DNA of 64,000 bases from Solimonas thermocellulolyticum (GTDB lineage Bacteria > Pseudomonadota > Gammaproteobacteria > Nevskiales > Nevskiaceae). Below the pieces are notes generated by a model. That model worked only from the letters and a program-made list of their open reading frames with translations, ran no database searches and was not told where the DNA came from. Position numbers and translations under genes: made by a program. Shown here piece after piece: positions 51,693 through 62,881 of the stretch (its first letter is position 1; every line of letters begins with the position of its first letter). The stretch covers positions 248,001-312,000 of the forward strand of contig NZ_JBEPIJ010000001.1 of the NCBI RefSeq assembly GCF_040327995.1. Reading direction: 5' to 3'.

Positions 51693-52850
51693 ATGTTCAA
51701 CGCTGCTCTGGCACAAGGCCGCTATGTCACGGACGAGTTGCGGATGTTCCAGGAAACCGCCCGCCGTTTCATGCAGACCGAGGTCGCACCCCACGTGCTG
51801 CGCTGGGACGAACAGGGCCATGTCGATCGCGAGTTGTGGTACAAGGCCGCCGAACTGGGGCTTTTGTGTCCCAGCATCCCGACGGAGTACGGCGGTGGCG
51901 GCGGCGACCTCGCCTACGAGAAGGTACTGGTCGAAGAGCAGGGGCGCGCCGGTTGTTCCGCCTGGGGCCTGTCGCTGCACAACGGCATCGTCGCCCACTA
52001 CATCCTCGCCTACGGCACCGAGGCGCAGAAGCAGGCATGGCTGCCCAAGCTCGCCAGTGGCGAGCTGGTCGGCGCGATCGCGATGACCGAGCCGGGCACC
52101 GGTTCCGACCTGCAAAGCGTGCGCACCACCGCGATCGCCGACGGCGACGAGTACGTCGTCAACGGTCAGAAGGTGTTCATCACCAACGGTCAGCAGGCCG
52201 GACTGATCATCGTCGTCGCCAAAACCGACCCCAACGAGAAGGCCAAGGGCATCTCGCTGGTCGTCGTCGAGACGGACAAGGTGTCGGGGTTTCGTCGCGG
52301 CCGCAATCTCGAAAAGGTCGGCATGCACGGACAGGACACCTCGGAGCTGTTCTTCGAGAACGTGCGCATCCCCAAGGCCAATCTGCTCGGCAAGGGCGAG
52401 GGCATGGGCTTCGTGCAGTTGATGGAACAGTTGCCGCAGGAGCGGCTGATCGTCGCCTGGGCCGCGGTCGCGGCGATGGAGCTGGCGCTGGACCTGACCA
52501 CGCAGTACGTCAAGGATCGCAAGGCCTTCGGCAAGCGCGTGATCGACTTCCAGAACACGCGCTTCCAGCTCGCGCAGGCGCGCACCGAGGCGACGCTCGC
52601 GCGTGTCTTCGTCGAACGCTGCACCGAGATGCTGCTCGACAAGAAGCTCGACGTCGTCACCGCGGCCATGGCCAAGTACTGGACCACGGACAAGCAGTTC
52701 GAGATCGCCGACCTGTGCCTGCAGCTGCATGGCGGCTACGGCTACATGGACGAGTATCCGATCTCGCGCCTGTGGCGCGACTCGCGCGTGCAGCGCATCT
52801 ACGGCGGCACCAACGAGATCATGAAGGAGCTGATCGGACGCTTCCTGTAG
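51693..52850 (+). CDS. Acyl-CoA dehydrogenase
   Basis: 385-residue flavoenzyme for the first step of beta-oxidation. SIPTEYGGGGGDLAYEKVLV, GAIAMTEPGTGSDLQSVRTT, VVNGQKVFITNGQQAGLIIV and LQLHGGYGYMDEYPISRLWR are the family signatures; the catalytic Glu is in IYGGTNEIMKELIGRFL. The length is normal for short/medium/long-chain ACADs; chain length is not determined by sequence alone. It follows fadB by 79 bases, and a strong terminator comes right after it. Confidence 0.94.
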   Translation: MFNAALAQGRYVTDELRMFQETARRFMQTEVAPHVLRWDEQGHVDRELWYKAAELGLLCPSIPTEYGGGGGDLAYEKVLVEEQGRAGCSAWGLSLHNGIVAHYILAYGTEAQKQAWLPKLASGELVGAIAMTEPGTGSDLQSVRTTAIADGDEYVVNGQKVFITNGQQAGLIIVVAKTDPNEKAKGISLVVVETDKVSGFRRGRNLEKVGMHGQDTSELFFENVRIPKANLLGKGEGMGFVQLMEQLPQERLIVAWAAVAAMELALDLTTQYVKDRKAFGKRVIDFQNTRFQLAQARTEATLARVFVERCTEMLLDKKLDVVTAAMAKYWTTDKQFEIADLCLQLHGGYGYMDEYPISRLWRDSRVQRIYGGTNEIMKELIGRFL

Positions 52851-52865
52851 TCCGGGACGCCCACA

Positions 52866-52896
52866 CGAAGAAGCCCCGCGCTGCGGGGCTTCTTCG
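52866..52896 (+). terminator. Rho-independent terminator after acyl-CoA dehydrogenase
   Basis: CGAAGAAGCCCCGC and GCGGGGCTTCTTCG form a perfect 14-base stem with a 3-base loop, followed by TTTA. It ends the fad transcript; the arrangement is symmetric, so it may also serve the convergent GST gene. Confidence 0.9.
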
Positions 52897-52913
52897 TTTA
52901 CGGCACTGCGCTT

Positions 52914-53528
52914 TCAGCCCGACTTGCCCGCTTTTTCCGCGGCGTGCGCCTTCTGCACCGAGGGCCGCTCGGCGACGCGCGCGTGATAGGCCTTCAGGCC
53001 CGGCCAGCGGCCCAGGTCGATGCCGACGAAGCCGCTCCAGTTGAGCACGGTGTAGAGATAGGCGTCGGCGACGGTGAACGTATCGCCCATCAGGTAAGGC
53101 CGCTCGCCGATCGCGCCCTGCAGCCAGTCGAACTTCCTCGCCAGGCGTTCACCGGCGGCCGCCTTTTCGGCGTCGGCCGTGCCGGGAATGAAGAAGGTGC
53201 TGAAGCTCTTGTGGAGCTCTGAGTTGATGTAGCCCAGCCACTCCTGCAGACGGTAGCGCGCCATCGTGCCATTGGCCGGTGCCAGACCGGCGTCCGGCTT
53301 GCGGTCGGCGAGGTATTGCAGGATCGCCGGGCCCTCGGTGAGCACGCCGCCGTCGTCGAGACCGAGCGCCGGCACATAGCCCTTGGCGTTGATCTGCAGA
53401 TAGTCGCCGCCATCGGCGGTCTTCTTGGCCTTGGTGTCGACGCGCACCAGCGTGTGCGGCAGGCTGAGTTCGTGCAACACGATGTGCGAGGCCAGCGAGC
53501 AGGCGCCGGGGCTGTAATACAGTTTCAT
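52914..53528 (-). CDS. Glutathione S-transferase (beta-class like)
   Basis: 204-residue GST. MKLYYSPGACSLASHIVLHE (beta-class start with Tyr5/Cys10-type residues), KGYVPALGLDDGGVLTEGPA and AILQYLADRKPDAGL (glutathione-binding site) and the C-terminal DTFTVADAYLYTVLNWSGF are typical of the GstA/beta class. Conjugates glutathione to electrophiles. It converges on the acyl-CoA dehydrogenase gene across the terminator and diverges from the isocitrate dehydrogenase gene. Confidence 0.93.
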   Translation of the reverse strand: MKLYYSPGACSLASHIVLHELSLPHTLVRVDTKAKKTADGGDYLQINAKGYVPALGLDDGGVLTEGPAILQYLADRKPDAGLAPANGTMARYRLQEWLGYINSELHKSFSTFFIPGTADAEKAAAGERLARKFDWLQGAIGERPYLMGDTFTVADAYLYTVLNWSGFVGIDLGRWPGLKAYHARVAERPSVQKAHAAEKAGKSG

Positions 53529-53778
53529 CCGGGTTCTCCTTGTGGCGTCAGGTCAACGGTGGTTACGACATCGCCGACACTCTAGGCGATCCGCTGGCTT
53601 GCTGGGAACGGGTCATCCGCAGCGCACGGCCGGGAGCGGTCGCGCTAACATGCAGCCCACTACAGCGCGAGCCGACGACGCACCCGTGTGCCGTCGGCTC
53701 TCCCTGATCGACGGCACACCACCGCCGGCAGCTTGGCGGTGCCGCCGTCTGCGTCCAGAGCCGCCGGGAGTCGATCGC

Positions 53779-56022
<2,244 letters not shown>

Positions 56023-56104
56023 CGCAGCAGCGCACCCTGATCGCCGCTGCAGTCGCCGTTGCCGCGAGCGGCAATGCTGGCGCGGGCACCGCAGACACGG
56101 CAGA

Positions 56105-56110
56105 TATACT
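56105..56110 (+). promoter_or_regulatory. -10 element upstream of first LVIVD lipoprotein
   Basis: TATACT inside GATATACTG, 30 bases before the ATG of the lipoprotein gene. The same GATATACTG string occurs before the second paralogue. Confidence 0.5.
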
Positions 56111-56139
56111 GCGCCGTGTCATCCAGGGGAGAACCGCCG

Positions 56140-57537
56140 ATGCGCAGGCTGATTCGTTTCGCGCTGGGCGCAGCGCTCGCCGCGACGCTCGGCGCCTGCG
56201 GCGGCAGTGACGGCAACGGTGGCGATACGCCCGCGCTGGGCCCCACGCCGAAAGCCGACTGCGGGCCCGGCTCGCGGCCCGAGACCGGCCTGCAGGGCCG
56301 CGTCAGCGCCGAGGACCATGCCAGCGGCCGCGCCGCCGCGGGCTACACCTGCAACACCGAGCTGGTCGGCAGCTACACGACACCGACGGCGCTCGGCAGC
56401 GTCGGCGGCTTCAAGGTGCAGCGCTATGTCGACCAGGCCGGGCGCGAGTGCGCGTACTACGACACGACAACGCTGTTTCCGACCAACCTACTCGAAGGCC
56501 AGATCGGCGTGAACGTGATCGACATGAGCGATCCGTCGAATCCGGTGCTCGCGCGCCGGCTGGTGACGCCGGCGATGCTGTCGCCGCACGAGTCGCTGCT
56601 GGTTTCGCAGGAAGCCGGCGTGCTGGCGGCGGTGTTCGGCAACGTGCTGTCGTATCCGGGCATCGTCGACGTCTACGATCTCAAGGAGTACTGCCGCAAT
56701 CCGCAACTGCGCTCCTCCGCCCTGACCGGCGTGCTCGGCCACGAGAGCGGCATGTCGCCGGACGGCAAGACCTTCTACACGTCCTCGGTCGTCGCGCCGA
56801 CGCTGACAGCGGTCGACATCTCCGATCCGTCGAATCCGCGCCGCCTGCTGACCACCAACTACCGCACGCACGGACTGTCGATCAGCGCCGACGGCAATCG
56901 CGCCTTCCTCGCCTCGGCCTCGCTGACCGACACCGGCCTGGTGATTCTTGACGTCTCCGACATCCAGGCGCGCAAGCCCGATCCCGAGGTGCGCGAGATC
57001 TCGCGGCTGACCTGGGATAACATGAGCATCCCGCAGAACGCGATCCCGTTCACGCGCGACGGCAAGCCCTACGTGCTGGAATTCGACGAGTTCGCCAGCG
57101 ACAGCAACACCTCAGGCATCCCGGCGGCCAACGGCCAATTCGTCGGCGCCGCGCGCATCATCGACATCGCCGACGAGACGCAGCCCAGAGTGATCTCGGC
57201 GCTGCGCCTGGAAGTCCACGAACCCGAGCATCGCCAGACCATCGCAGACGATCCGGGCGCCGGCGACATCACCGGCGGCTACGCCGCGCACTACTGCGAC
57301 CTGCCCACGCGTGTCGATCCCGACATCGCCGCCTGCACGATGATTCTCTCCGGGTTGCGCGTGTTCGACATCCGCGATCCGGCGCGCCCGCGCGAGGTCG
57401 CCTACTTCAACGCACCGGTGCAGATGCCTGGCGGCGCGGTGTCCAGCCCAGCGTTCGTGCCTGAGCGCAAGGAAATCTGGTACAGCGACGCGAACAGCGG
57501 CTTCTACGTCGTGCGCGTCACCAACGGCGCGTGGTGA
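56140..57537 (+). CDS. LVIVD-repeat-type lipoprotein, copy 1
   Basis: 465 residues. Lipoprotein signal (ALGAALAATLGACGGSDGN, lipobox LGAC). The mature part has several short repeats typical of LVIVD-type beta-propeller proteins: GVNVIDMSDPSNPVLARRLV, PTLTAVDISDPSNPRRLLTT, LVILDVSDIQARKPDPEVRE, ARIIDIADETQPRVISALRL and LRVFDIRDPARPREVAYFN. Paired cysteines and LSPHESLLVSQEAGVLAAVF mark the subfamily. The function is unknown; such exported propellers often occur with hydrocarbon or sterol degradation. A close paralogue follows the DUF305 gene. Confidence 0.82.
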   Translation: MRRLIRFALGAALAATLGACGGSDGNGGDTPALGPTPKADCGPGSRPETGLQGRVSAEDHASGRAAAGYTCNTELVGSYTTPTALGSVGGFKVQRYVDQAGRECAYYDTTTLFPTNLLEGQIGVNVIDMSDPSNPVLARRLVTPAMLSPHESLLVSQEAGVLAAVFGNVLSYPGIVDVYDLKEYCRNPQLRSSALTGVLGHESGMSPDGKTFYTSSVVAPTLTAVDISDPSNPRRLLTTNYRTHGLSISADGNRAFLASASLTDTGLVILDVSDIQARKPDPEVREISRLTWDNMSIPQNAIPFTRDGKPYVLEFDEFASDSNTSGIPAANGQFVGAARIIDIADETQPRVISALRLEVHEPEHRQTIADDPGAGDITGGYAAHYCDLPTRVDPDIAACTMILSGLRVFDIRDPARPREVAYFNAPVQMPGGAVSSPAFVPERKEIWYSDANSGFYVVRVTNGAW

Positions 57538-57551
57538 TCAGACGTATCGGC

Positions 57552-58280
57552 ATGGCGCGCACCGATCGCGAGGCGCGCTCGACACGGCAGGTGCCTTCGG
57601 TCGTCATCGCCCCCGCCGTTCTGCTGGCCGCGCTGGCCCTGCTCGCCTGCGTGCTGCTGCGGCTGGCCACGACGCCAGCACACAGGCCCGCCACGCCCAG
57701 CCCGATCGACATCGGGTTTGCGCAGTCGATGAGCCTGCATCACCGGCAGGCGATCGGCATGGCGCAACTGATGCTCGACGGCCGGCCGACGCCGCTGACG
57801 CACCTGGCGCGCAACATCGCCGCCGCGCAATTGCTCGAACTGGGGCAGATGCAGGGCTGGCTGCAGTTGTGGGACGCGCCGCTGGTGGCCGAGAAGCCGG
57901 GCATGGACTGGATGCGCCTCGGTGACCGGGCGCTCACCCAGGAGGAGCTCGACTACCTGCTCGACTGCCAGCGCTCGCCGACCGGCATGAGCGGTCTGGC
58001 GACGGACGAGGAGGTCAACCGCCTGCGCCAGCTCGAGGGGCGTGACCGCGACGCGCACTTCCTGCGCCTGATGCTGGCCCATCACGAAGGCGGCCTGCCG
58101 ATGGCACGCTTCGTCGCCGAACAGGCGCGAATCCCGGTGGTGCGCGAGCTGGCGGCGCGCGTGGTGCTGGAGCAGTCCAAGGAGATCTACCTGATGCGGC
58201 GCATGCTCGCCGCGCTGGCCGCGGACGAGGCTGCGCTCACGCCGACGCCGGCGGCCACTCCCGGTGCGGCGACTCGCTAG
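57552..58280 (+). CDS. DUF305 protein (His-rich helical domain), membrane-anchored
   Basis: 242 residues with one N-terminal hydrophobic helix (PAVLLAALALLACVLLRLAT). The domain has two ferritin-like halves: FAQSMSLHHRQAIGMAQLML and LRLMLAHHEGGLPMARFVAE, each with an HH pair, as in DUF305. Function unknown; members are often linked to copper or other metals. The start may instead be GTG 57534, overlapping the previous stop, and no site has a clear ribosome-binding site. It sits between the two LVIVD-type paralogues. Confidence 0.75.
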   Translation: MARTDREARSTRQVPSVVIAPAVLLAALALLACVLLRLATTPAHRPATPSPIDIGFAQSMSLHHRQAIGMAQLMLDGRPTPLTHLARNIAAAQLLELGQMQGWLQLWDAPLVAEKPGMDWMRLGDRALTQEELDYLLDCQRSPTGMSGLATDEEVNRLRQLEGRDRDAHFLRLMLAHHEGGLPMARFVAEQARIPVVRELAARVVLEQSKEIYLMRRMLAALAADEAALTPTPAATPGAATR

Positions 58281-58310
58281 CACTGCTCAGGGCTGCCGCT
58301 CTGGCGCGGA

Positions 58311-58316
58311 TATACT
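58311..58316 (+). promoter_or_regulatory. -10 element upstream of second LVIVD lipoprotein
   Basis: TATACT in GATATACTG, 33 bases before the ATG of the second lipoprotein gene, the same string as before the first copy. Confidence 0.5.
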
Positions 58317-58348
58317 GGCCAGCACAACGAATCTTCGAGGAGCGCACC

Positions 58349-59749
58349 ATGTCCCATCCGTCCCGCACCGTGCCCGCGATGGCGCTGGCGCTCGTGCTGG
58401 CGGCCTGCGGCGGCGGCGACGGCAGGCCGGTCGTCATCGACGGGCCGACGCCGAAGGCCGATTGCGGTCCGGGTTCGAATCCGGAAACCGGCCTGCAGGG
58501 CCGGGTCAGCCGCGAAGACCATCTCAGCGGACGCGCGGCCGAAGGCTATACCTGCAACACCGAGCTGGTCGGCCATTTCGGCGCCGAGAACCCGATCGGC
58601 ACCGTCGGCGGCTTCAAGGTCGAGCGCTACACCGACAGCAGCGGCCGCGACTGCGCCTACTACGACACCACCCTGCTCTATCCGACCAATCTCGTCGACT
58701 TCGAAGCCGGCGTGAACGTCCTCGACATGAGCGACCCGGCCCATCCGGTGCGCACCGCGCGCCTGGTCACGCCGGCGATGCTCTCGCCGCACGAGTCGCT
58801 GGTGGTCTCGCAGCAGGGCGGCGTACTCGCCGCAGTGCTCGGCAACCCGTCCTTCTATCCCGGCATCGTCGACGTTTATGACCTTGAACCCGACTGCCGC
58901 CAGCCGCGTCTGCGCTCCTCCTCGCTGACCGGCGTGCTCGGCCACGAGAGCGGCATCTCGCCGGACGGCAAGACCTTCTACTCGGCCTCCCCCGGCACGC
59001 CGACGCTGACCGCCGTCGACATCTCCAATCCGCTGGTCTCGCAGCGCCTGTGGACCGGCAACTACACCTCGCACGGCCTGTCGATCAGCGCCGACGGCAA
59101 CCGCGCCTACCTCGCCGCCGGCAACGGCAACGGCGTGCTGATCCTCGACGTCTCCGAGATCCAGGCGCGCAAACCCGACCCCCAGGTACGCGAGATCGCC
59201 GCGATCTCCTGGGAGAACCAGACCATCCCGCAGAACGCGATTCCGTTCACGCGCGACGGTAAGCCCTATCTGCTGGAAATCGACGAGTACTCGTCCAATG
59301 GCAGCGGCGTCGCCGCGCACGGCCGCATCGTCGGCGCGGGCCGCATCATCGACATCAGCGACGAGACCCATCCCAAGATCGTTTCCAACCTGCGCCTCGA
59401 AGTGCACGAGCCGGAAAACCGCGACCTCATCGCCAACGACCCCGGCGCGCAACTCCCGGTCCAAGGTTACGCCGGTCACTACTGCAATGTGCCGACGCGC
59501 GTGGATCCGGACATCGCCGCGTGCAGCATGATCGTCTCGGGTTTGCGCATCTTCGACATCCGCGACCCGACGCGCCCGCGCGAGATCGCCTACTTCAACG
59601 CGCCGGTCAATCCGCGCGTCACCCCGGTCTTCGAGGCCAGCAACTGGGCGATGTCGAGCCCGGCCTTCGTGCCCGAGCGCAAGGAGATCTGGTACACCGA
59701 CGGCTACGGCGGCTTCTACGTCGTGCGCGTGACCAACGGCGTGTGGTGA
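58349..59749 (+). CDS. LVIVD-repeat-type lipoprotein, copy 2
   Basis: 466 residues, paralogue of the gene at 56140. Signal with lipobox LAAC (ALALVLAACGGG). The two proteins share most blocks: TPKADCGPGS, ETGLQGRVS, AGYTCNTELVG/EGYTCNTELVG, ARLVTPAMLSPHESL, SLTGVLGHESGISPDGKTFY, LSISADGNRAYLA and the ending SPAFVPERKEIWYTDGYGGF. Copy 2 differs by a longer loop near the end (NPRVTPVFEASNW). The similarity along the full length indicates a tandem duplication. Role unknown. Confidence 0.82.
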   Translation: MSHPSRTVPAMALALVLAACGGGDGRPVVIDGPTPKADCGPGSNPETGLQGRVSREDHLSGRAAEGYTCNTELVGHFGAENPIGTVGGFKVERYTDSSGRDCAYYDTTLLYPTNLVDFEAGVNVLDMSDPAHPVRTARLVTPAMLSPHESLVVSQQGGVLAAVLGNPSFYPGIVDVYDLEPDCRQPRLRSSSLTGVLGHESGISPDGKTFYSASPGTPTLTAVDISNPLVSQRLWTGNYTSHGLSISADGNRAYLAAGNGNGVLILDVSEIQARKPDPQVREIAAISWENQTIPQNAIPFTRDGKPYLLEIDEYSSNGSGVAAHGRIVGAGRIIDISDETHPKIVSNLRLEVHEPENRDLIANDPGAQLPVQGYAGHYCNVPTRVDPDIAACSMIVSGLRIFDIRDPTRPREIAYFNAPVNPRVTPVFEASNWAMSSPAFVPERKEIWYTDGYGGFYVVRVTNGVW

Positions 59750-59768
59750 GCGCGCCGCGCCGGCGCAT

Positions 59769-61583
59769 TCAGGCCACGACCTGCAGGCTGGCGAGGCGCG
59801 CGTAGAGCCCGCCCTGCTGCATGAGTTGCTGCGGCGAACCGGTTTCGACGATGCGGCCCTGTTCGAGCACGACGATGCGGTCGGCGCGGCGCACGGTGGC
59901 GAGGCGGTGGGCGATGATCAGCGTCGTGCGGCCCTTCATCGCCGCTTCGAGGCCGCGCTGGACCAGTGCCTCGCTCTCGGCATCGAGCGCGCTGGTCGCC
60001 TCGTCGAGCAGTAGCAGCGGCGGGTTGCGCAGGATCGCGCGCGCGATGGCGATGCGCTGGCGCTGACCGCCGGACAGACGCAGGCCGCGCTCGCCCAGGA
60101 AAGTGTCGTAGCCCTGCGGCAGCCGCTGGATGAACTCGTCGGCGAGCGCGGTGCGCGCGGCGGCGATCACCTGCGCATCGCTCGCACCGGCATGGCCGTA
60201 ACGGATGTTCTCCATCGCACTCGCCGAGAAGATCACCGGATCCTGCGGCACGATGCCGATCTGCGCGCGTAGCGCGGCGGGGTCGAGCCGGCGCAGGTCG
60301 ACGCCGTTGAAGCGGATGCTGCCACCACTCACGTCGTAATAGCGCAGCAGCAACTGGAACAGCGTGGTCTTGCCGGCGCCGCTGGGGCCGACCAGGGCGA
60401 CGGTTTCGCCCTCGCGGATGTCCAGGGTGATGCCGTCGAGCGCGGCCGTACGCGGACGCGAGGGGTAGTAGAAGCGCACCGCATCGAACTGCACGCGCGC
60501 CTGCGGCGTCTGCGGCAGCGCCACCGGCTGCGCCGGCGCGCGGATCGCGGGCACCGCCGACAGCAGCTCCATCAGCCGCTCGGTGGCACCGGCGGCGCGC
60601 ATCACATCGCCCCAGACCTCGGCGATCACGCCGACACCGCCGGCGGTGAAGGCCGCGTACAGCACGAAGGACGCGAGCTGGCCCGGGCTCATCGTGCCGG
60701 CGATCACCGACTGCGCACCGAGCCACAGCACGAACACGATCGCGCCGAACACGCCGGCGATCGCCGCCGCGGTCATGCCGGCACGCCAGCGCGTGCGCCG
60801 GATCGCGGATCTGAAACTGCGCTCGACGGTCGCATCAAAGCGCGCCGCCTCGTCGGCCTCCTTGACGAAGGCCTGTACGGTCGGAATCGCGTTGAGGATC
60901 TCGCTGGCGATGGCCGCGGTGTCGGCGATGCGGTCCTGCGATTCGCGCGAGAGCTTGCGCACGCGCCGCCCCACCGCGATCAGCGGCGCGACCACCAGCA
61001 ACAGCAGCGCCAGCGTCACCGCGAACAGCTTGAGGCTGGTGACCGCACACATGGCGAGGCCACCGACGAACTGGAAGCTGCTGCGCAGGCCCATCGAGAC
61101 CGACGAGCCGACCACGGTCTGCACTAGCGTCGTATCGGCGGTCAGGCGCGACAACACCTCGCCGGTGCGCGTGGTCTCGAAGTACTGCGGCGACTGCGCC
61201 AGCATGCGCCGATAGACCGCGCTGCGCAGATCGGCGGTCACGCGCTCGCCGATCCAGGTCACGAAATAGAACCGCCCGGCCACTGCCGCGCCCCAGAACA
61301 AGGCGATGCCGAACAGGCCGAGGAAGTAGTGGTGCACCCGGCTGCCGGCGGCGAAGCCGTGGTCGATCAGATCGCGCAGCGCCAGCGGCACCGTGAGCAT
61401 CGCCGCCGAGGCGAGGCACAGCAGCACGAAGGCATAACCGACCTGCCGACGATACGGCTTGAGGAAGGGCAGAAGCCCGCTCAGCGCGCGCAGCCGCCGC
61501 TGTGCCGGCGCCGGCGCGGCGATGGATTCGAGCAGATCCGGCTGCGGGTGCTCGGCGGAGGGTGGGGGGGCCGTGTCGTTCAT
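59769..61583 (-). CDS. ABC exporter, transmembrane domain fused to ATPase (MsbA/ABCB type)
   Basis: 604-residue half-transporter. The N-terminal membrane domain has six helices (for example LLCLASAAMLTVPLALRDLI and ALFWGAAVAGRFYFVTWIGE). The ATPase domain has Walker A VGPSGAGKTTLFQLLLRYYD, Q-loop GIVPQDPVIFSASAMENIRY, signature LRLSGGQRQRIAIARAIL, Walker B LLLLDEATSALDAE and IIAHRLATVRRADRIVVLEQ. It is the MsbA-related permease/ATP-binding family; lipid or drug substrate not determined. It converges on the second LVIVD gene 19 bases away. Confidence 0.93.
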   Translation of the reverse strand: MNDTAPPPSAEHPQPDLLESIAAPAPAQRRLRALSGLLPFLKPYRRQVGYAFVLLCLASAAMLTVPLALRDLIDHGFAAGSRVHHYFLGLFGIALFWGAAVAGRFYFVTWIGERVTADLRSAVYRRMLAQSPQYFETTRTGEVLSRLTADTTLVQTVVGSSVSMGLRSSFQFVGGLAMCAVTSLKLFAVTLALLLLVVAPLIAVGRRVRKLSRESQDRIADTAAIASEILNAIPTVQAFVKEADEAARFDATVERSFRSAIRRTRWRAGMTAAAIAGVFGAIVFVLWLGAQSVIAGTMSPGQLASFVLYAAFTAGGVGVIAEVWGDVMRAAGATERLMELLSAVPAIRAPAQPVALPQTPQARVQFDAVRFYYPSRPRTAALDGITLDIREGETVALVGPSGAGKTTLFQLLLRYYDVSGGSIRFNGVDLRRLDPAALRAQIGIVPQDPVIFSASAMENIRYGHAGASDAQVIAAARTALADEFIQRLPQGYDTFLGERGLRLSGGQRQRIAIARAILRNPPLLLLDEATSALDAESEALVQRGLEAAMKGRTTLIIAHRLATVRRADRIVVLEQGRIVETGSPQQLMQQGGLYARLASLQVVA

Positions 61584-61786
61584 GCGCGGCACGATAGCAG
61601 CCGCGCGGATGGTCGGCTCCAGACGCGGCACAGTGCCGCGCGGGCGCGGGCACGCGCGGCTCGTCCTCGGGGCGCCACGGTGGCGGCGGCCGACGCCACG
61701 CCAACGCATCGCAAGCGCCGCTTGCGGCACCCCGAGCGAACGCCTAAGGTGCGCACGCCGGCCAGAAGCCGCCGCGGAATCCCGCC

Positions 61787-62881
61787 ATGAGCCAGACCCC
61801 CGACCGACATCCGATCGTCCGCATCACCGACTTCGACGGCACCCGCGACGCCGCGCGCCCGCTCGATCGCGTCGAGAACGTGCGCGCCGCCGGCGCGGCC
61901 TTTCGCCAGCGGATGCTGCGCGGCAAACCGGTGCGGTATTACCGCTCGATGGAGCTGGTGCGCGTGCCCTACCCGGCCAAGTTCGCTTATCTCAACGGCT
62001 TTGGCACGCTGCCGCCGTTCATCCATCTGTGCAATCGCCTGTTCGTCGTGCAGTTCGACAGCAGCGAAGGCCTCAAGACGCTGCTGGTGTCGCCGTCGGA
62101 CTGGGAGCATCAACGCGCAACGCCGTTCTTCAAGCGGCTCGATGAATCCATGGGCGCATTCGCGAGGCTCGGCGAGGCGCTGGTGTTCCGCAAGACCGCG
62201 ACCGTACTCGAAAGGCTCGCCGAGATCGGCCTTGCGCCCGAGGACGTCGACTACATCACCTACGATCACCTGCACACGCAGAACGTGACGCGCTGGCTCG
62301 GTGCTCACGGCACCGCGCCGATCTTCCCCAACGCCAAGCTGCTGGTGATGCGCGCGGAATGGGAGTCGGCGCTGTCGCTGATTCCCTGGCAGAACCAGTG
62401 GTACTGCCCCGGCGGCATCGACGGCGTACCGATGGAGCGCGTGATCCTGCTCGACCACGACGTGATGCTCGGCGAGGGCGTTGCGCTGATCCGCACCAAG
62501 GGCCACACCGAGGGCAATCACTCGATCGTCGTGCACACGCCGGACGGCCTCAAGGTCACCAGCGAGAACGGCGTGAGCCTCGATGCCTACGTGCCGGCGC
62601 TGTCGAAGATTCCGGGTGTCGCCGAGTTCGCGCGCGTCACCGGTGCCGAGGTGATCTTGAACGGCAACACGCTCGAATACGGCATCGACCAGTACATCTC
62701 GATGGTGCAGGAAAAAGCGATCGCAGGTCCGAACCCGCGCGACGAGCGCCTGCCCAACATCGCGCCGTCGTCGGAGTCCGCCGGCTACTGGCTGTTTCCG
62801 CGCACCGCGCCGACGTTCAGCGTCGGCGATCTGTGCTACGGCAGTCTGGCGAAGCGCAGCGCGCTGAAGGCGGCAGCATGA
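61787..62881 (+). CDS. Metallo-beta-lactamase-fold protein with altered metal site
   Basis: 364 residues. The metallo-hydrolase motif normally reads HxHxDH; here it is YDHLHTQNVTRW, keeping the two His but with Gln and Asn in place of Asp and the last His, so the second metal site is probably lost. Later landmarks GHTEGNHSIVVHT and TLEYGIDQYISMVQE are present. The N-terminus is long (RYYRSMELVRVPYPAKFAYL). The stop overlaps the next ATG (ATGA), which ties it to the short-chain dehydrogenase. Substrate unknown. Confidence 0.75.
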   Translation: MSQTPDRHPIVRITDFDGTRDAARPLDRVENVRAAGAAFRQRMLRGKPVRYYRSMELVRVPYPAKFAYLNGFGTLPPFIHLCNRLFVVQFDSSEGLKTLLVSPSDWEHQRATPFFKRLDESMGAFARLGEALVFRKTATVLERLAEIGLAPEDVDYITYDHLHTQNVTRWLGAHGTAPIFPNAKLLVMRAEWESALSLIPWQNQWYCPGGIDGVPMERVILLDHDVMLGEGVALIRTKGHTEGNHSIVVHTPDGLKVTSENGVSLDAYVPALSKIPGVAEFARVTGAEVILNGNTLEYGIDQYISMVQEKAIAGPNPRDERLPNIAPSSESAGYWLFPRTAPTFSVGDLCYGSLAKRSALKAAA

